DNA of 64,000 nucleotides from CAVUOA01 sp963742955 (GCA_963742955.1 CAVUOA010000009.1:806001-870000); one strand, 5' to 3'; counted from the stretch's first letter, positions 47,994-58,018 are shown. Notes: generated from the sequence alone by a model not told the origin. Made by a program: numbers and translations.

Positions 47994-48709
47994 ATTATTT
48001 TCTTCTTAAATTAATTTTATATATTTACGGTTTTTCATACTAAGTTAAATTAAAGAATATATTCCCTCTTTGTTGGAAATGTTCGCCAAACACCAACAAA
48101 AAATCCACTCTACTTTCTCCACTCTCTCCTCAAGAGTTCCGTGTTTAAGCATTAAATTTTTTGTCAGGATGGAAGCAGCCCCGTAATCTCATTAGAGCAA
48201 ACCTCCGTTGCAGTATTATTTGAACAACTCCGTGTTGCGCAGAGTCTGTACACTCCCTCTACCCTATGGGAATGACGACATTTGTTGTGGTTGGTGGTTT
48301 AAATATAGGAAAATTTATTAAATTAAAAACAGCCCCTCCCATACCCCCCTCTCCTCTTTAGGAGAGGGGCTGGTCCGAAGGACTCCTTCGGAGGGGTGAG
48401 GTCATACACTCTGACCCCCCGTTGCAAACAGGCAGAAGCACAGCCCGAAGGAGAATTATATGGTACGTGTCAGGTCGTAATCCGCCTAAGGCGGACTGAC
48501 ACCACAGTAAACATAACAGGATCGGAAGCAATGGGGGTAAATTAAACAGGCGGACTTTCGTCCGCCGCTGCAGGTTTTACATTTTACGTTCTGCACTCCC
48601 TCTCCTTCGGTTGGAGGGACGGGGTGAGGTATAGAACAGGCGGACTTTCGTCCGCCGCTACAGGTTTTACATTTTACGCCTGCCTGCTCAGGGCGGGTTT
48701 GGCGTTTTA
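47994..48709. repeat. Repeat-rich intergenic region
   Basis: No gene is supported. It holds a ccctctcc...ggagagggg palindrome (about 48350-48368), a second of this type (48600-48615), and a direct repeat aacaggcggactttcgtccgccgct...caggttttacattttacg at about 48542-48588 and 48631-48677, each with a ggcggactttcgtccgcc hairpin. Confidence 0.7.
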
Positions 48710-49131
48710 TTATTCAGTCACATCTACAGGCAGGCTGTGTTTATCTACCGTGACCTTATCACCGCCATCGACCCTTACGGAATAATCGCTCGGGACGCTG
48801 ATTTCGTATCTTAAGCCGAGGCTGTTTATGTTATCAATAGCGGCTTTCCTGAATGCATCCACGGTGATTCCGTTGTCGTCTGAGCTGACGTTAAAATTGA
48901 GATATTTCTCCGCATCGGGGCTGCCGTAAATTTTAATCCCGATTACGTTCCTGCTCCAGCAGTCAACTTTAACATTTCCGGTATAAGAATTAACCACAAG
49001 CTTATTGCCTGATTGTTCGGGGAAAGATTTCTGAAGAAGCAGTGTGCCGGGTTCACCGCTGTAAACGCGGGGCGAAGTAAGACCGCAAGAGTAATCATCA
49101 AAACGGCCTGTGCAATTCGGATTGATTTCAT
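48710..49131 (-). CDS. Truncated DUF4097-like exported protein, paralogue 3 (one frameshift)
   Basis: About 140 residues after joining near 49065. A signal peptide (MKSIRIAQAVLMITLAVLL) is followed by GEPGTLLLQKSFPEQSGN, then SYTGNVKVDCWSRNVIGIKI and LGLRYEISVPSDYSV. It matches the N-terminal half of the 50102-51004 paralogue (DLYSGSVKITNNASNDVTVK, VRIEIGVP-like) but lacks the repeat half. The envelope role is unknown. Confidence 0.65.
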
Positions 49132-49408
49132 GTGTATTTCCTTTTTGTTATTAATTATTGAATTAAATCAATATTAATATTTCATTTGTCCTCCCTTATG
49201 GAAAGTAAAACAACTGATGAATGAAAAAGGTTTTAACAGCGTGAGATAAATCAATGTACCAGATTGTAAATGAAGATGATAGAAACAAAAAACCCTCCGT
49301 CATAACAGACACCTCCCCTTGCAAAAGATAAATTACGACCCCTTTTTAAAAGGGCTCGACTACAATTAAGTGAAATCTGTCGGAACATGCGGGCAGGCGT
49401 TCAATCGT

Positions 49409-49837
49409 TCAGCTGCCGATAATTGCCGGGGTAATCTTGCTGTCAACCGTTACGTTGCCTTTGCTGTCTTTAACAGAAACACCGTAATCACGCGGCACGG
49501 TGATTTCGTAACGCAAGCCGAGGTCTTTAGCCAAATCAACCCCTTCTTTTTTGCTTGCTTTAATATTGATATTGAATTTGCCTATGATTACATCAAAATC
49601 GAGACAGTTCTCTGCATCATTGGTGCCGTAAATTTTGATTTCAACTGCGTTTTTATTCCACGTGTTGATTTTAACATTACCGGTATAAACATTAAGTTTC
49701 AGCACAGCATTAGAACCGGTTTGAAAGGATTTTTCGAGCAGAAGATTGCTTCCGTCACCGGATGCGAAAAGATTCGGTGTAAAAAGAGTAACAAGTAAGA
49801 ACATTGAAAGGGCTAATGAAATACGGAGTGAATTCAT
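49409..49837 (-). CDS. Truncated DUF4097-like exported protein, paralogue 2
   Basis: 142 residues. It has a signal peptide, then LLLEKSFQTGSNAVLKLNVYT, GNVKINTWNKNAVEIKIYG and GLRYEITVPRDYGV. It is homologous to both neighbours and ends right where the beta-helix repeats begin in the full-length paralogue. Tandem duplication with loss of the C-terminal part is the simplest explanation. Confidence 0.7.
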   Translation of the reverse strand: MNSLRISLALSMFLLVTLFTPNLFASGDGSNLLLEKSFQTGSNAVLKLNVYTGNVKINTWNKNAVEIKIYGTNDAENCLDFDVIIGKFNINIKASKKEGVDLAKDLGLRYEITVPRDYGVSVKDSKGNVTVDSKITPAIIGS

Positions 49838-50101
49838 TTAGTTGAATTTATGTTAATTATTTGAAATGAACAGTTTCAGCAGCTTAATAAGGGCTCTCTA
49901 TTTGTTTAGACGATTGGGGTGTAAAAAAGGTTTAGCGGGAAGGTTATGTTGTTGGTGAGAAACCACAATTGGATAGAATATCAAGAAGAAAATGAGACCC
50001 CCGCTTTCACGGGGGTATAAAAACGAGCCCATAAAGGGCTCGACTACATTCACGTTTTACGTTTTACGTTCGCCGTTTTACGTTTTACGTTTTACGTTCC
50101 A

Positions 50102-51004
50102 TTATTTCTTATTCAAATTAATACTGCCCGCCATGGTTGAGCATTTCAGTGTTTCACCGCCATTGTTTATTTTGCCTTTCATGGTCACCTTGCCTTTAGC
50201 ACCGTTTGTGTTATCGAAATCATTATGGATTTTTCCCGTCATTGTAGTAAGGTCGGCATTTGCATCAAAATCCGCAGGCAGGTCAACCGAAATCGTACCG
50301 GCCATCGTATTGAGGTCAATACCGTAGTTTTTACCGGTATAATCTACATGTATGCTTCCGGCAGCGGTGTTGCCTTCAACTTTCCCGTTGGAGCCTGTAA
50401 GCTGGATGCTCCCGCCCGCTGTTGAAACGTCAACACTGCCTTCAAACTTTTTAGCTTTAATGCTTCCGCCTGCAGTTTCAAGCTTAAGCATTCCGGTGTT
50501 CTGTTCAACGCTAATGCTGCCGCCGGCTGTACTCACATCAATATCACCTGTAATACTGCCGAGCGATACGCTTCCGCCGGAGGTATTTACTTCAACACTG
50601 CCCGTCAGCGCTGTAAGCGAAACGCTGCCTCCGCCTGTTTTTACTTTCACATTGTAGTTTGCAGGCACACCGATTTCAACCCTGATATTGACGTTTTTCA
50701 GGTTCTTTACGCCTTCCTTTTTATCTGATTTAACAATTACACCGGATTCATTTGAGGTTACATCGAATGTGACGTTTTCTTCTGCGTTATCGTTCCCGTA
50801 AATTTTTACGGTCACATCATTTGATGCGTTGTTTGTAATTTTAACGCTGCCAGAGTACAAGTCAACATCAAGCTTCTGCCCTGTTTGAGTCGGCAGAGTT
50901 TTATCAAGCAGTAGTTTCAAATCACTATCGCCGCCTGCACGCGGTGACTGAAATGCAAAAAATAAAAATGCGGTCATTGTAAGTATAATTTGAGATAGTA
51001 CCAT
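50102..51004 (-). CDS. DUF4097-like beta-helix exported protein, paralogue 1 (full length)
   Basis: 300 residues with a signal peptide (1-24). An N-terminal beta-sandwich region (about 25-120) is followed by a right-handed beta-helix-like series of 18-20 residue repeats, each with a GGSI/GGSV turn (VNTSGGSVSLGSITG, VSTAGGSISVEQNTG, LETAGGSIKAKKFEG). It is probably surface or periplasmic, possibly polymer binding. It is the first gene of a three-paralogue tandem array. Confidence 0.78.
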   Translation of the reverse strand: MVLSQIILTMTAFLFFAFQSPRAGGDSDLKLLLDKTLPTQTGQKLDVDLYSGSVKITNNASNDVTVKIYGNDNAEENVTFDVTSNESGVIVKSDKKEGVKNLKNVNIRVEIGVPANYNVKVKTGGGSVSLTALTGSVEVNTSGGSVSLGSITGDIDVSTAGGSISVEQNTGMLKLETAGGSIKAKKFEGSVDVSTAGGSIQLTGSNGKVEGNTAAGSIHVDYTGKNYGIDLNTMAGTISVDLPADFDANADLTTMTGKIHNDFDNTNGAKGKVTMKGKINNGGETLKCSTMAGSINLNKK

Positions 51005-51131
51005 AATATTAAAAATTTAAGATTTATAAAATAATAATTTTAACATCAATGAATTGTAATTTCAGCTTTTGTATTAGTTTAGACGATGTAAAAATGGAAA
51101 AGGTTTAGCGGGGGTGTTGGAAATTCTTCTT

Positions 51132-51154
51132 TCCGTTCGGGGAACGGACGTTAC
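51132..51154 (+). repeat. Partial ggggaacggacgttac element
   Basis: tccgttcggggaacggacgttac, the right part of the element at 42199 and 43170, between DUF4097 and ispE. Confidence 0.75.
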
Positions 51155-51244
51155 TGATTCCGGGCATTGAATGAACGTTACAAACTCTGCATTTTTTGAT
51201 TTGTTTTATATTTACTTACACGTCACTTTTGGTTATTTTGCTGA

Positions 51245-52180
51245 ATGAAGGGCAAATCATATTTAATAAAAGCGCCTGCAAAAATCAATACCGGGCTGCG
51301 TGTTCTGAACAGACGCGGTGACGGTTACCACAATATCGAAACTATCTTCTATCCCATCCCGCTGCATGATGAGCTGAAAATAAATATAGGGCAGTCAGAT
51401 ACAGCAGAGAATAAAATAAAAGTTACCGCCAAACCTGATATTAGCGTAAAAGAAAAGGATAATATATGTTACAAAGCAGCGGAACTGTTTTTAAAGGAAT
51501 TCCGGATTAAAAGAAGATACAGGGTTATAATTGAAATAAAGAAAAGAATTCCCACAGGGGCGGGACTCGGCGGCGGAAGCTCTGACGCTGCGGCTGTGCT
51601 GAAAGTATTGGCTGCGTATTTTAAAATCAAACCGGGTAAGCTTCGCAGGATTGCGCTGAAACTCGGAAGTGACGTACCGTTCTTCCTGCCCGGAAAACCT
51701 GCTTACGCATCATCACGCGGAGAAAAGCTGAAAGCGCTTCCGAAATTTAATATTAAATATAATATTTTAATTGTTAAACCGCATGTTAAAGTTTCAACTA
51801 AATGGGCGTACAGGGCATTAGATAACAAAAAGCAAATGTCAATTCGCCCCGGGCGGAGTAAAAAGCTAAACGGGATAAAAAAATTCAGTTTAAAAGATGC
51901 AGAATTGTTTGTAAACGATTTTGAGGATGTTGTGTTTAAGAAATACCCTGCAATCGGGAAGATTAAGCACAGGCTTTATGAAACAGGCGCGGTGTTCAGT
52001 TCAATGAGCGGAAGCGGCTCGGCAGTTTACGGATTTTATGATATGGGTAAATCAATGCCGGAAAAATATTTTAAGCGAAAAGGATATAAAGTTTTTAAGA
52101 TGTGGCCTCACCCCAGCCTCTCCCCCTACAAGGAGAGGGGTGAAGTGAAATATTTAAAATGTGACCTTCATGTTAAATGA
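51245..52180 (+). CDS. ispE: 4-diphosphocytidyl-2-C-methyl-D-erythritol kinase, repeat-derived tail
   Basis: Phosphorylates CDP-ME in the MEP isoprenoid pathway (GHMP kinase). Conserved APAKINTGLRVLNRRGDGYH, ATP-binding GAGLGGGSSDAAAVL (105-119), SDVPFFL and MSGSGSAVYGFY are intact, so it should be active. The last 26 residues (from MWPHPSLSPYKERG) are encoded by a copy of the cctcacccc...ggagagggg dispersed repeat (about 52105-52142). The normal fold ends before it. No partner isp gene is adjacent. Confidence 0.92.
   Translation: MKGKSYLIKAPAKINTGLRVLNRRGDGYHNIETIFYPIPLHDELKINIGQSDTAENKIKVTAKPDISVKEKDNICYKAAELFLKEFRIKRRYRVIIEIKKRIPTGAGLGGGSSDAAAVLKVLAAYFKIKPGKLRRIALKLGSDVPFFLPGKPAYASSRGEKLKALPKFNIKYNILIVKPHVKVSTKWAYRALDNKKQMSIRPGRSKKLNGIKKFSLKDAELFVNDFEDVVFKKYPAIGKIKHRLYETGAVFSSMSGSGSAVYGFYDMGKSMPEKYFKRKGYKVFKMWPHPSLSPYKERGEVKYLKCDLHVK
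52105..52142 (+). repeat. Dispersed palindrome inside the ispE 3' end
   Basis: cctcaccccagcctctcc...ggagaggggtgaag; same type as 41814-41839, 42426-42460 and 48350-48370. Confidence 0.75.
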
Positions 52181-53124
52181 CGGGAGGTTGCCCGTCTCCA
52201 GCGTAAAAGGCGATGTATAACGCTTGATTTCAAATCCCGTTTCAACTTTAACTTTCTGGTTGAACATTGCCACCGTCCATGCTGCATCACCTGCGCTTAA
52301 GATGTGGTTCAGCACAACAACAATTATACCTGTCTTTGCATAATCGTAATAATCATTTGCTTTCTGGCGCTCAACAGCGTAGTTGACAAACACAGGGTCT
52401 CTATAGGTTTCGTAGTTATAGGGCCCCGGGGATTTTGTGGGAACATGAGCAAGATTTGTCCACCCCGCCTGGAAATTCTGGTACTTGCCTATTAACTCAT
52501 AATACTGCTGTGAGCCGAAATCAGGTAATGTATGAGTAAAATTCTGCGCTTCACATTGGATAATTTCCTGCCGCAGAATATCTTTGTTTGGTTCGTTTGG
52601 GTTAATTACACTCGATACCGTGAAATCCCTGGTCAACGAGCCAGTGTGCATAGGTATAAATGCTCCAGTACTGGTCGGCATAGCCCTGGAATTTATCGGT
52701 CTGGTTATTTCCTTTAACCTGGTACATTGTATAAGCTCCCCATGAGATAACTTCCACGCCGAAAAAAATAGCAGCCTTAAGATAGTTTTTGCCGTAAAAC
52801 TCACCGGCACCCGGAACAAGAGCCGAAAGAAGTGTTCCAAGCAGAACAGATTTTTTCTTTGTCTCCTGCTGTGTGACGTTGTTTTTAACCTGCATCATAT
52901 CAAGTCTTGAGCCCGAATTAACATCAAATTCATTGTTGATAAGCTCTGATTTACGGAAAGCGGATAAATCAAGCTTATCGCTCAGCGAAGCCGTATGGTT
53001 AAAAGAAACAGTACCTTCGCTTACAGCAGCTCTTCAGGTTAAGCCTGTCTGAATACAATTGCTGGGAAAATAATACTGCGGAGGAAAAACAAAATACAGC
53101 TATTACGATGATTGTTCTTTTCAT
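52154..53124 (-). CDS. DUF5683-like exported protein (two frameshifts)
   Basis: About 320 residues joined from ATG 53124 (signal MKRTIIVIAVFCFSSAVLFS). Breaks are near 53035 and 52615. The core KKSVLLGTLLSALVPGAGEFYGKNYLKAA is the DUF5683 signature (PGxGxFYxKxY), also found in the neighbour at 53939. The C-terminal part has a hydrophobic TGIIVVVLNHILSAGDAAW. It is probably an envelope protein of unknown role. It ends in a short overlap with the tail of ispE, transcribed the opposite way. Confidence 0.7.
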
Positions 53125-53132
53125 TTTTGATT

Positions 53133-53948
53133 TTAATAAATTATTTTATCAAGTATTAAAGCGTTAGATGGTACGTACTGTATCTTCAGCGGCTCTCCTT
53201 TTTCAAATTTATTTTTAAATTCATTTAAAGTAATTTTCCCGGAAGCAATTTTAATCATCATTCCTATTATTGCCCTTACCATCGAATGCAGAAACCTTGA
53301 TGCGCAAATTTCAAATTCAATAATCCCGTCCGGTCGTTTTTTGATTCTTGCATAATATACGGTTGACATAAATTCATGTTTATCTTCCCTGTTCTTGCAC
53401 ATTGCCCTGAACGGGTGCGTTCCTTCGATTAATTTACAATATTCTTTCGCTAAATCAATATCAAATTTCGTTTTCAGCCGAAAATATTTATCGGCATTAT
53501 ACGAGCGTTTTTCGGTTGAAATCAGGTACCTGTAGGCTCTTTTCTTAGCCGAGTACCTAGCATGAAAATCATCTTTTACAAATTCAGCGTTTTTAACAGT
53601 AATGTCATCAGGCAGCATTGCATTCAGAGAATAAACCATCTTATCAAGACTTGAGAACTTACTGCCTGTAAAAGAGGTTCTGCTGATTTTGAAATTTGCA
53701 GCCTGAGCAAGCGCATGAACGCCCGCATCGGTTCTGCCGGAACCGGTTAATTTTATGTTTTCTTTAGGGAATAGAACGCGTAAAGTGTCTTCTATAGTTT
53801 CCTGAATTGAGTTTTGTTTGCGTGTTAACGATGAATTGTGTTTTTGCTTTTGCCAGCCCGAATAATTTTTACCGTCATATTCTATAATAAGCTTAATATT
53901 GAGCCCGGAACCGCTTGTAAGTTCCGGACTCTTATTGCTTAAAACCAT
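53133..53948 (-). CDS. truA: tRNA pseudouridine synthase A
   Basis: Makes pseudouridine at tRNA positions 38-40. The 271 residues are the usual size. The catalytic Asp74 is in GSGRTDAGVHAL, with YDGKNYSGWQKQ and FLHSMVRAIIGMMIKI motifs. The start ATG 53948 overlaps the upstream gene by 10 bases. Part of the dsbD-DUF5683-truA-DUF5683 operon. Confidence 0.95.
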   Translation of the reverse strand: MVLSNKSPELTSGSGLNIKLIIEYDGKNYSGWQKQKHNSSLTRKQNSIQETIEDTLRVLFPKENIKLTGSGRTDAGVHALAQAANFKISRTSFTGSKFSSLDKMVYSLNAMLPDDITVKNAEFVKDDFHARYSAKKRAYRYLISTEKRSYNADKYFRLKTKFDIDLAKEYCKLIEGTHPFRAMCKNREDKHEFMSTVYYARIKKRPDGIIEFEICASRFLHSMVRAIIGMMIKIASGKITLNEFKNKFEKGEPLKIQYVPSNALILDKIIY

Positions 53949-54718
53949 TTTACGAAATTTAGTTTTACTCCGTCAACCTTAGTTCCATATTTCATAACAT
54001 CAGCATTCAGGGAAAATCCGCCTGATTTGCTGCCGAGCCTGTCATTATAATCATTTGTTGTAATAATTGCGCTGACTGCGCTGATAACATGGTTGACAAT
54101 AATTGCGCCTACTATAAACAGCCTGTCATTTTTGGTTCTGTCTCCTGCGAGCTTGTCTTCTCTGTATTTCTTTCTGTTCGCAATCTGGTCCCAGTAAAAA
54201 TAATACCCGTTTGAAGGCAAATAAAGCTTGTCATACTGCCCTATTGTCAGCTGGTAATTATTGTATTGTTCGTAATTATCATAGTTTGCTATATCAACAT
54301 AAAACTGGTCATCCTTTTCTTTACCTTCATTTGTAATCCCTGCATGGGTTACAGCATAGTTGTACGCATCATTCAGTAGCCAGTTGCCGTAAACAGTAAA
54401 TGCGGCATAACCCAGCCACAGCGAGGCTTCGGATATCATGAAATACTTACCAACATCGAACCTCTTTGCATATACCTGACCCATACCGGGAATAAACAAC
54501 GAATAAATAAACGCAAGCCCGGGTGATTTTTTCGGTCCGGTTAATACTTCATTTTTCACGGTTAAACCGCTGTCATTTTTTTTATCCGGCAATGCATCAT
54601 GCTTAAGTGAGTAGATTTTATAAGCATCATGCTGACCGAAAGAATAAGGAACCGGCTTTATTTGCGAATATGCGGAAACAGCAGCAAGAGCAAGTATGGC
54701 AAAAAGGATTTTTTTCAT
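53939..54718 (-). CDS. DUF5683 exported protein
   Basis: 259 residues: signal peptide (1-19), then SPGLAFIYSLFIPGMGQVYAKRFDVGKYFM (the DUF5683 motif), an amphipathic middle and a hydrophobic IVGAIIVNHVISAVSAIITT. Paralogous to the gene at 52154-53124, sharing the NHxxSAxxA element. Role unknown. It is 3 bases after dsbD, and the truA start overlaps its end. Confidence 0.75.
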   Translation of the reverse strand: MKKILFAILALAAVSAYSQIKPVPYSFGQHDAYKIYSLKHDALPDKKNDSGLTVKNEVLTGPKKSPGLAFIYSLFIPGMGQVYAKRFDVGKYFMISEASLWLGYAAFTVYGNWLLNDAYNYAVTHAGITNEGKEKDDQFYVDIANYDNYEQYNNYQLTIGQYDKLYLPSNGYYFYWDQIANRKKYREDKLAGDRTKNDRLFIVGAIIVNHVISAVSAIITTNDYNDRLGSKSGGFSLNADVMKYGTKVDGVKLNFVKWF

Positions 54719-54721
54719 AAA

Positions 54722-56581
54722 TTATTTATTGAGTGCTTTCTCCATTGTTTTAGTAAATTCAGAAGGCTTAAGAAAACCTGTAATACGCAGGCTTTCAATT
54801 TCCTTGCCGTCTTTATCGATAAACGCTACAACAGGAAGACCGAGAATTTTAAACTTATCTGTGATTTGTTTGTTTTCCTGAGTAAGGTCAACCTTAATGT
54901 TATTAAAGTTTTTCGAAAGTTCAATCACTTTCGGGTCGGTGTAAGTATATTTATCCAGTTCCTTGCACTGGGCGCACCAATCGGCATAAAAGTCAATTAT
55001 AGTCGGTTTGCCCGCTTTTGAAACAGATGCGTCAATCTGCTGCTGTGAGCTTAAGTTCTGCCAGTCAAATTTCCCGGCCACAGGCTGTTCTTCTTTGAAA
55101 TGCAGGTTCATGCCGCCTGCAACAACAGCGCCGATTGCAATTATATATTTAATTCTGGTATAAACCGCCGCATTAACTGCTTTCCTGTCAATTACAATCA
55201 AATAGAAACCGGCCGCAATTAAAAACAACGGGAACACTATTTCATAAATCTTAGGTGACATAAGAGGCTGGGCAATGTAGAGCGCAAGCCCAATCATCAC
55301 AAAACCGAAAATTATTTTTACGCCTTCCATCCATTCGCCGGAACGCGGTAATTTTGTAATCGAGCCCGAGAATATTGCGAGGAATATATACGGGAAACCC
55401 AAACCCATAGCAAGAATAAAGAACATAAGGAATCCTAAAAAGGCATTGCCGATTTGCCCAACGTAAACGAGCAAGCCGAGAACAAAAGGACCTATGCAGG
55501 GAGCCGCAATAAATCCAACTGTCAAACCCATTAGTATGGTTCCAAAATATCCCTGGCGGTTTTTCCCGCTGAAATTAGCAATGGATTGCGGAATTCTTAT
55601 TTCAAATAAACCGAACATGCTTAATGCAAGTGCAAGCAGTATGAGTACAATCACAGCAACCACAATAGGATTCTGGAGCATACTGCCGAACAGCCCGCCC
55701 GTAAGCGCTGCAACAAGCCCCAGCACTGAATATGTTATTGACATTCCCAGTACGTAAACAATTGCCATCACAATTTTCTGTGATTTACTGTTGCTTACCT
55801 GTGCTCCGAAATAACTTATTGTAATCGGTATTAACGGATAAACACATGGTGTAAGGTTTAATGCAAGTCCGCCAAGGAAAATGATAAGGAGAGTAATAAA
55901 CAAACCTTTTTCCTGAACATAATTTGCTATTTCATTGTTCTGGGTTGATGTAATTGTCTGAGTTGTATCACGTTTATTTTCAGTCAGAGTTGTGGTTTTG
56001 GAAGTATCGGTTTTCTCAACTGACTTTTCAACTTTATTTGTTGTATCCTTAGTTTCGCCAACCTCTTCGGTTTTTTCTTCTTTCTTAGTTGTATCTACAG
56101 ATGTCTTTACCGAGTCTTCTTTCATTACAACTGTTACAGTAAAATCGGCATTCCTCGGTGCAAAGCATGCTTTATCATTGCAAGCCTGGTAGTTGACCGA
56201 GCCTTTTATTTCATATTTTCCCGGCTTCAGGTTTTTATTTGCTTTAAGATATAAGCCGATATTGAATGAGCCTTCATAAACATCAAGCTCTGTTTCCGAG
56301 AAGCTGAATTTATATTTCTTAGCTCCCGGCCAAGAGGTTTTTGTCAGCTTGAAGTCATTGCTTTCAACTTTTATTGTGGTCGGAATCAAATCCTCATCGC
56401 TTATCTTGTTAGCGTTTATATGAAATCCTTCCTGAACCGCTGCCTTAACGTTAATTTTCACCGCTTCGCTCATAGTAAATTCTTTTTTCGATGAGCTTGC
56501 TGTAACCGTAACATACTGCTGCGCAAACACAGCAGAGCCGGCAAATAAAAATATTACAAGTGAAATTATATATTTTCTCAT
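54722..56581 (-). CDS. dsbD: Thiol:disulfide interchange protein DsbD
   Basis: Carries electrons from cytosolic thioredoxin across the inner membrane to periplasmic partners. 619 residues: signal peptide, N-terminal DsbD-alpha-like domain (about 25-150), a Thr/Lys/Glu-rich linker, eight membrane segments (about 225-500) with the two Cys motifs NLTPCVYPLIP and APCIGPFVLG, and a C-terminal thioredoxin domain with WCAQC at 535-539. It is intact and heads an operon of envelope genes and truA. Confidence 0.95.
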   Translation of the reverse strand: MRKYIISLVIFLFAGSAVFAQQYVTVTASSSKKEFTMSEAVKINVKAAVQEGFHINANKISDEDLIPTTIKVESNDFKLTKTSWPGAKKYKFSFSETELDVYEGSFNIGLYLKANKNLKPGKYEIKGSVNYQACNDKACFAPRNADFTVTVVMKEDSVKTSVDTTKKEEKTEEVGETKDTTNKVEKSVEKTDTSKTTTLTENKRDTTQTITSTQNNEIANYVQEKGLFITLLIIFLGGLALNLTPCVYPLIPITISYFGAQVSNSKSQKIVMAIVYVLGMSITYSVLGLVAALTGGLFGSMLQNPIVVAVIVLILLALALSMFGLFEIRIPQSIANFSGKNRQGYFGTILMGLTVGFIAAPCIGPFVLGLLVYVGQIGNAFLGFLMFFILAMGLGFPYIFLAIFSGSITKLPRSGEWMEGVKIIFGFVMIGLALYIAQPLMSPKIYEIVFPLFLIAAGFYLIVIDRKAVNAAVYTRIKYIIAIGAVVAGGMNLHFKEEQPVAGKFDWQNLSSQQQIDASVSKAGKPTIIDFYADWCAQCKELDKYTYTDPKVIELSKNFNNIKVDLTQENKQITDKFKILGLPVVAFIDKDGKEIESLRITGFLKPSEFTKTMEKALNK

Positions 56582-56706
56582 TGGATTGCCTGAAAAGGTA
56601 TGTTTATTTTATGTGAATTGAAGTACACTATCTATAAAATTATCTATAGAAATTGTTAAAATCAATGAAAAATGTAGAAATTGACCCTCTATGTAAAAAT
56701 CTGTTA

Positions 56707-57162
56707 TTATTTCACACCGGCATCGGATGGAGATTCAGCATTCTCTTCTTTCCCAACAAGCCATTTGTGCAGTAAAAACACTAGTACTCCCGCCAAAGCG
56801 CCGCTTACCACACCCCAAACCATATCAAGGATTAAAACATTCCACTGCCAGATTTTTGCAATGCCTATTGCATAAAAATTAAAAAAGCCAATAACAGAAA
56901 TATTGTAATACATTCCCCATAACACAGCTGTCAGCAATTTTGTATCCGGCTTAATAGATTTAAACATAAAGTACACCATTCCGTATACAAGCAGCGCCAT
57001 AGCAAAATTCATTGCGATTACGTTCTGTTCCGCAATAGAAAGTACTGCAGGATTGGTATAATAAACCTGCGGAAATAAATTGTTATGCCAGAAAAAACCG
57101 AATACTGCATAAGCAATAAACGTTATGGTTGCAACGATAATGAATTTATAATGTTTTTTCAT
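56707..57162 (-). CDS. Four-helix membrane protein
   Basis: 151 residues from ATG 57162, chosen because the ORF upstream of it is made of a dispersed repeat. It has four hydrophobic segments (about 7-25, 45-64, 75-100, 106-130) and a charged C-terminus. The pattern resembles DUF2177-like proteins but I cannot confirm this. No partner is evident. Confidence 0.65.
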   Translation of the reverse strand: MKKHYKFIIVATITFIAYAVFGFFWHNNLFPQVYYTNPAVLSIAEQNVIAMNFAMALLVYGMVYFMFKSIKPDTKLLTAVLWGMYYNISVIGFFNFYAIGIAKIWQWNVLILDMVWGVVSGALAGVLVFLLHKWLVGKEENAESPSDAGVK

Positions 57163-57268
57163 AATTGGTGGTGTCATTGCGAGTCCCGAACTTTCGGGAC
57201 GAAGCAATCTTATCAACTGGAATTTGGTGCTGCTTCGTCACTGCGTTCCTCTCAATAACAGTTAATTT

Positions 57269-57823
57269 TTATTTTATAAGTTTTACAATGCTCTTAAATA
57301 AATCCGTACCTGAAACTTCTGTAAGCTCAAACAAAATTGATTCATAAGTTGATACAACCGCTCCTGCTGCTCTCATCCTTTTGAGCGCAATCTTTTTATC
57401 ATTTAACTTACGTGAAGAAACACAATCTTCGATTACAACAGGCTGATAACCGGCTTCGAGAAAATCCAGAGTTGTTTGCAGAACGCAGACATGAGATTCA
57501 ATTCCCATAACGATAACATTCTTTTTACCAAGTTTCTTGAATTCACCCATAAATCCTTCATCGCCGCAGCAGCTGAATGCCATTTTTTCGATGTGATTAT
57601 AATCACCTATTGCTTCGTTCACCTGAGGTATTGTTCCGCCGAGCCCCTTGGTATACTGCTGTGTTACAAGTAAAGGGATTTGCAAATTTTTTAAACCCTG
57701 AATCAGGATTGACATGTTTTTTGCAATCTGCTCGTGTTCGTGTATAAGCGGAAATAGTTTTTCCTGAACATCAATTACTACTGCAGATGTTTGGTTTCTT
57801 TTTATTCTGAGGATGCTGCTCAT
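57269..57823 (-). CDS. Isochorismatase-family (cysteine) hydrolase
   Basis: 184 residues from ATG 57823, the start that gives the family N-terminus (MSSILRIKRNQTSAVVIDVQEKL). Catalytic Asp in VVIDVQEKLF, and Cys in GIESHVCVLQT preceded by the cis-peptide segment. Families of this fold hydrolyse nicotinamide, N-carbamoyl groups or isochorismate. Substrate unknown. Stands alone. Confidence 0.85.
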   Translation of the reverse strand: MSSILRIKRNQTSAVVIDVQEKLFPLIHEHEQIAKNMSILIQGLKNLQIPLLVTQQYTKGLGGTIPQVNEAIGDYNHIEKMAFSCCGDEGFMGEFKKLGKKNVIVMGIESHVCVLQTTLDFLEAGYQPVVIEDCVSSRKLNDKKIALKRMRAAGAVVSTYESILFELTEVSGTDLFKSIVKLIK

Positions 57824-58018
57824 GTTTATTCTTGTGTAATAATTCAAAAAATACAATTATTGTATAAAAATAATGACTAATTTACTTTCATGACAGGCAA
57901 TTTGATTACTATAATCATTAAGTCATCTCCCTCACCTGCCTGTAAAAATAATAGAACAAGACTTTTTAATAGCCATTGAATATTTAACAGTTTAGCTTTA
58001 TAATTGTAATTGGATTAT

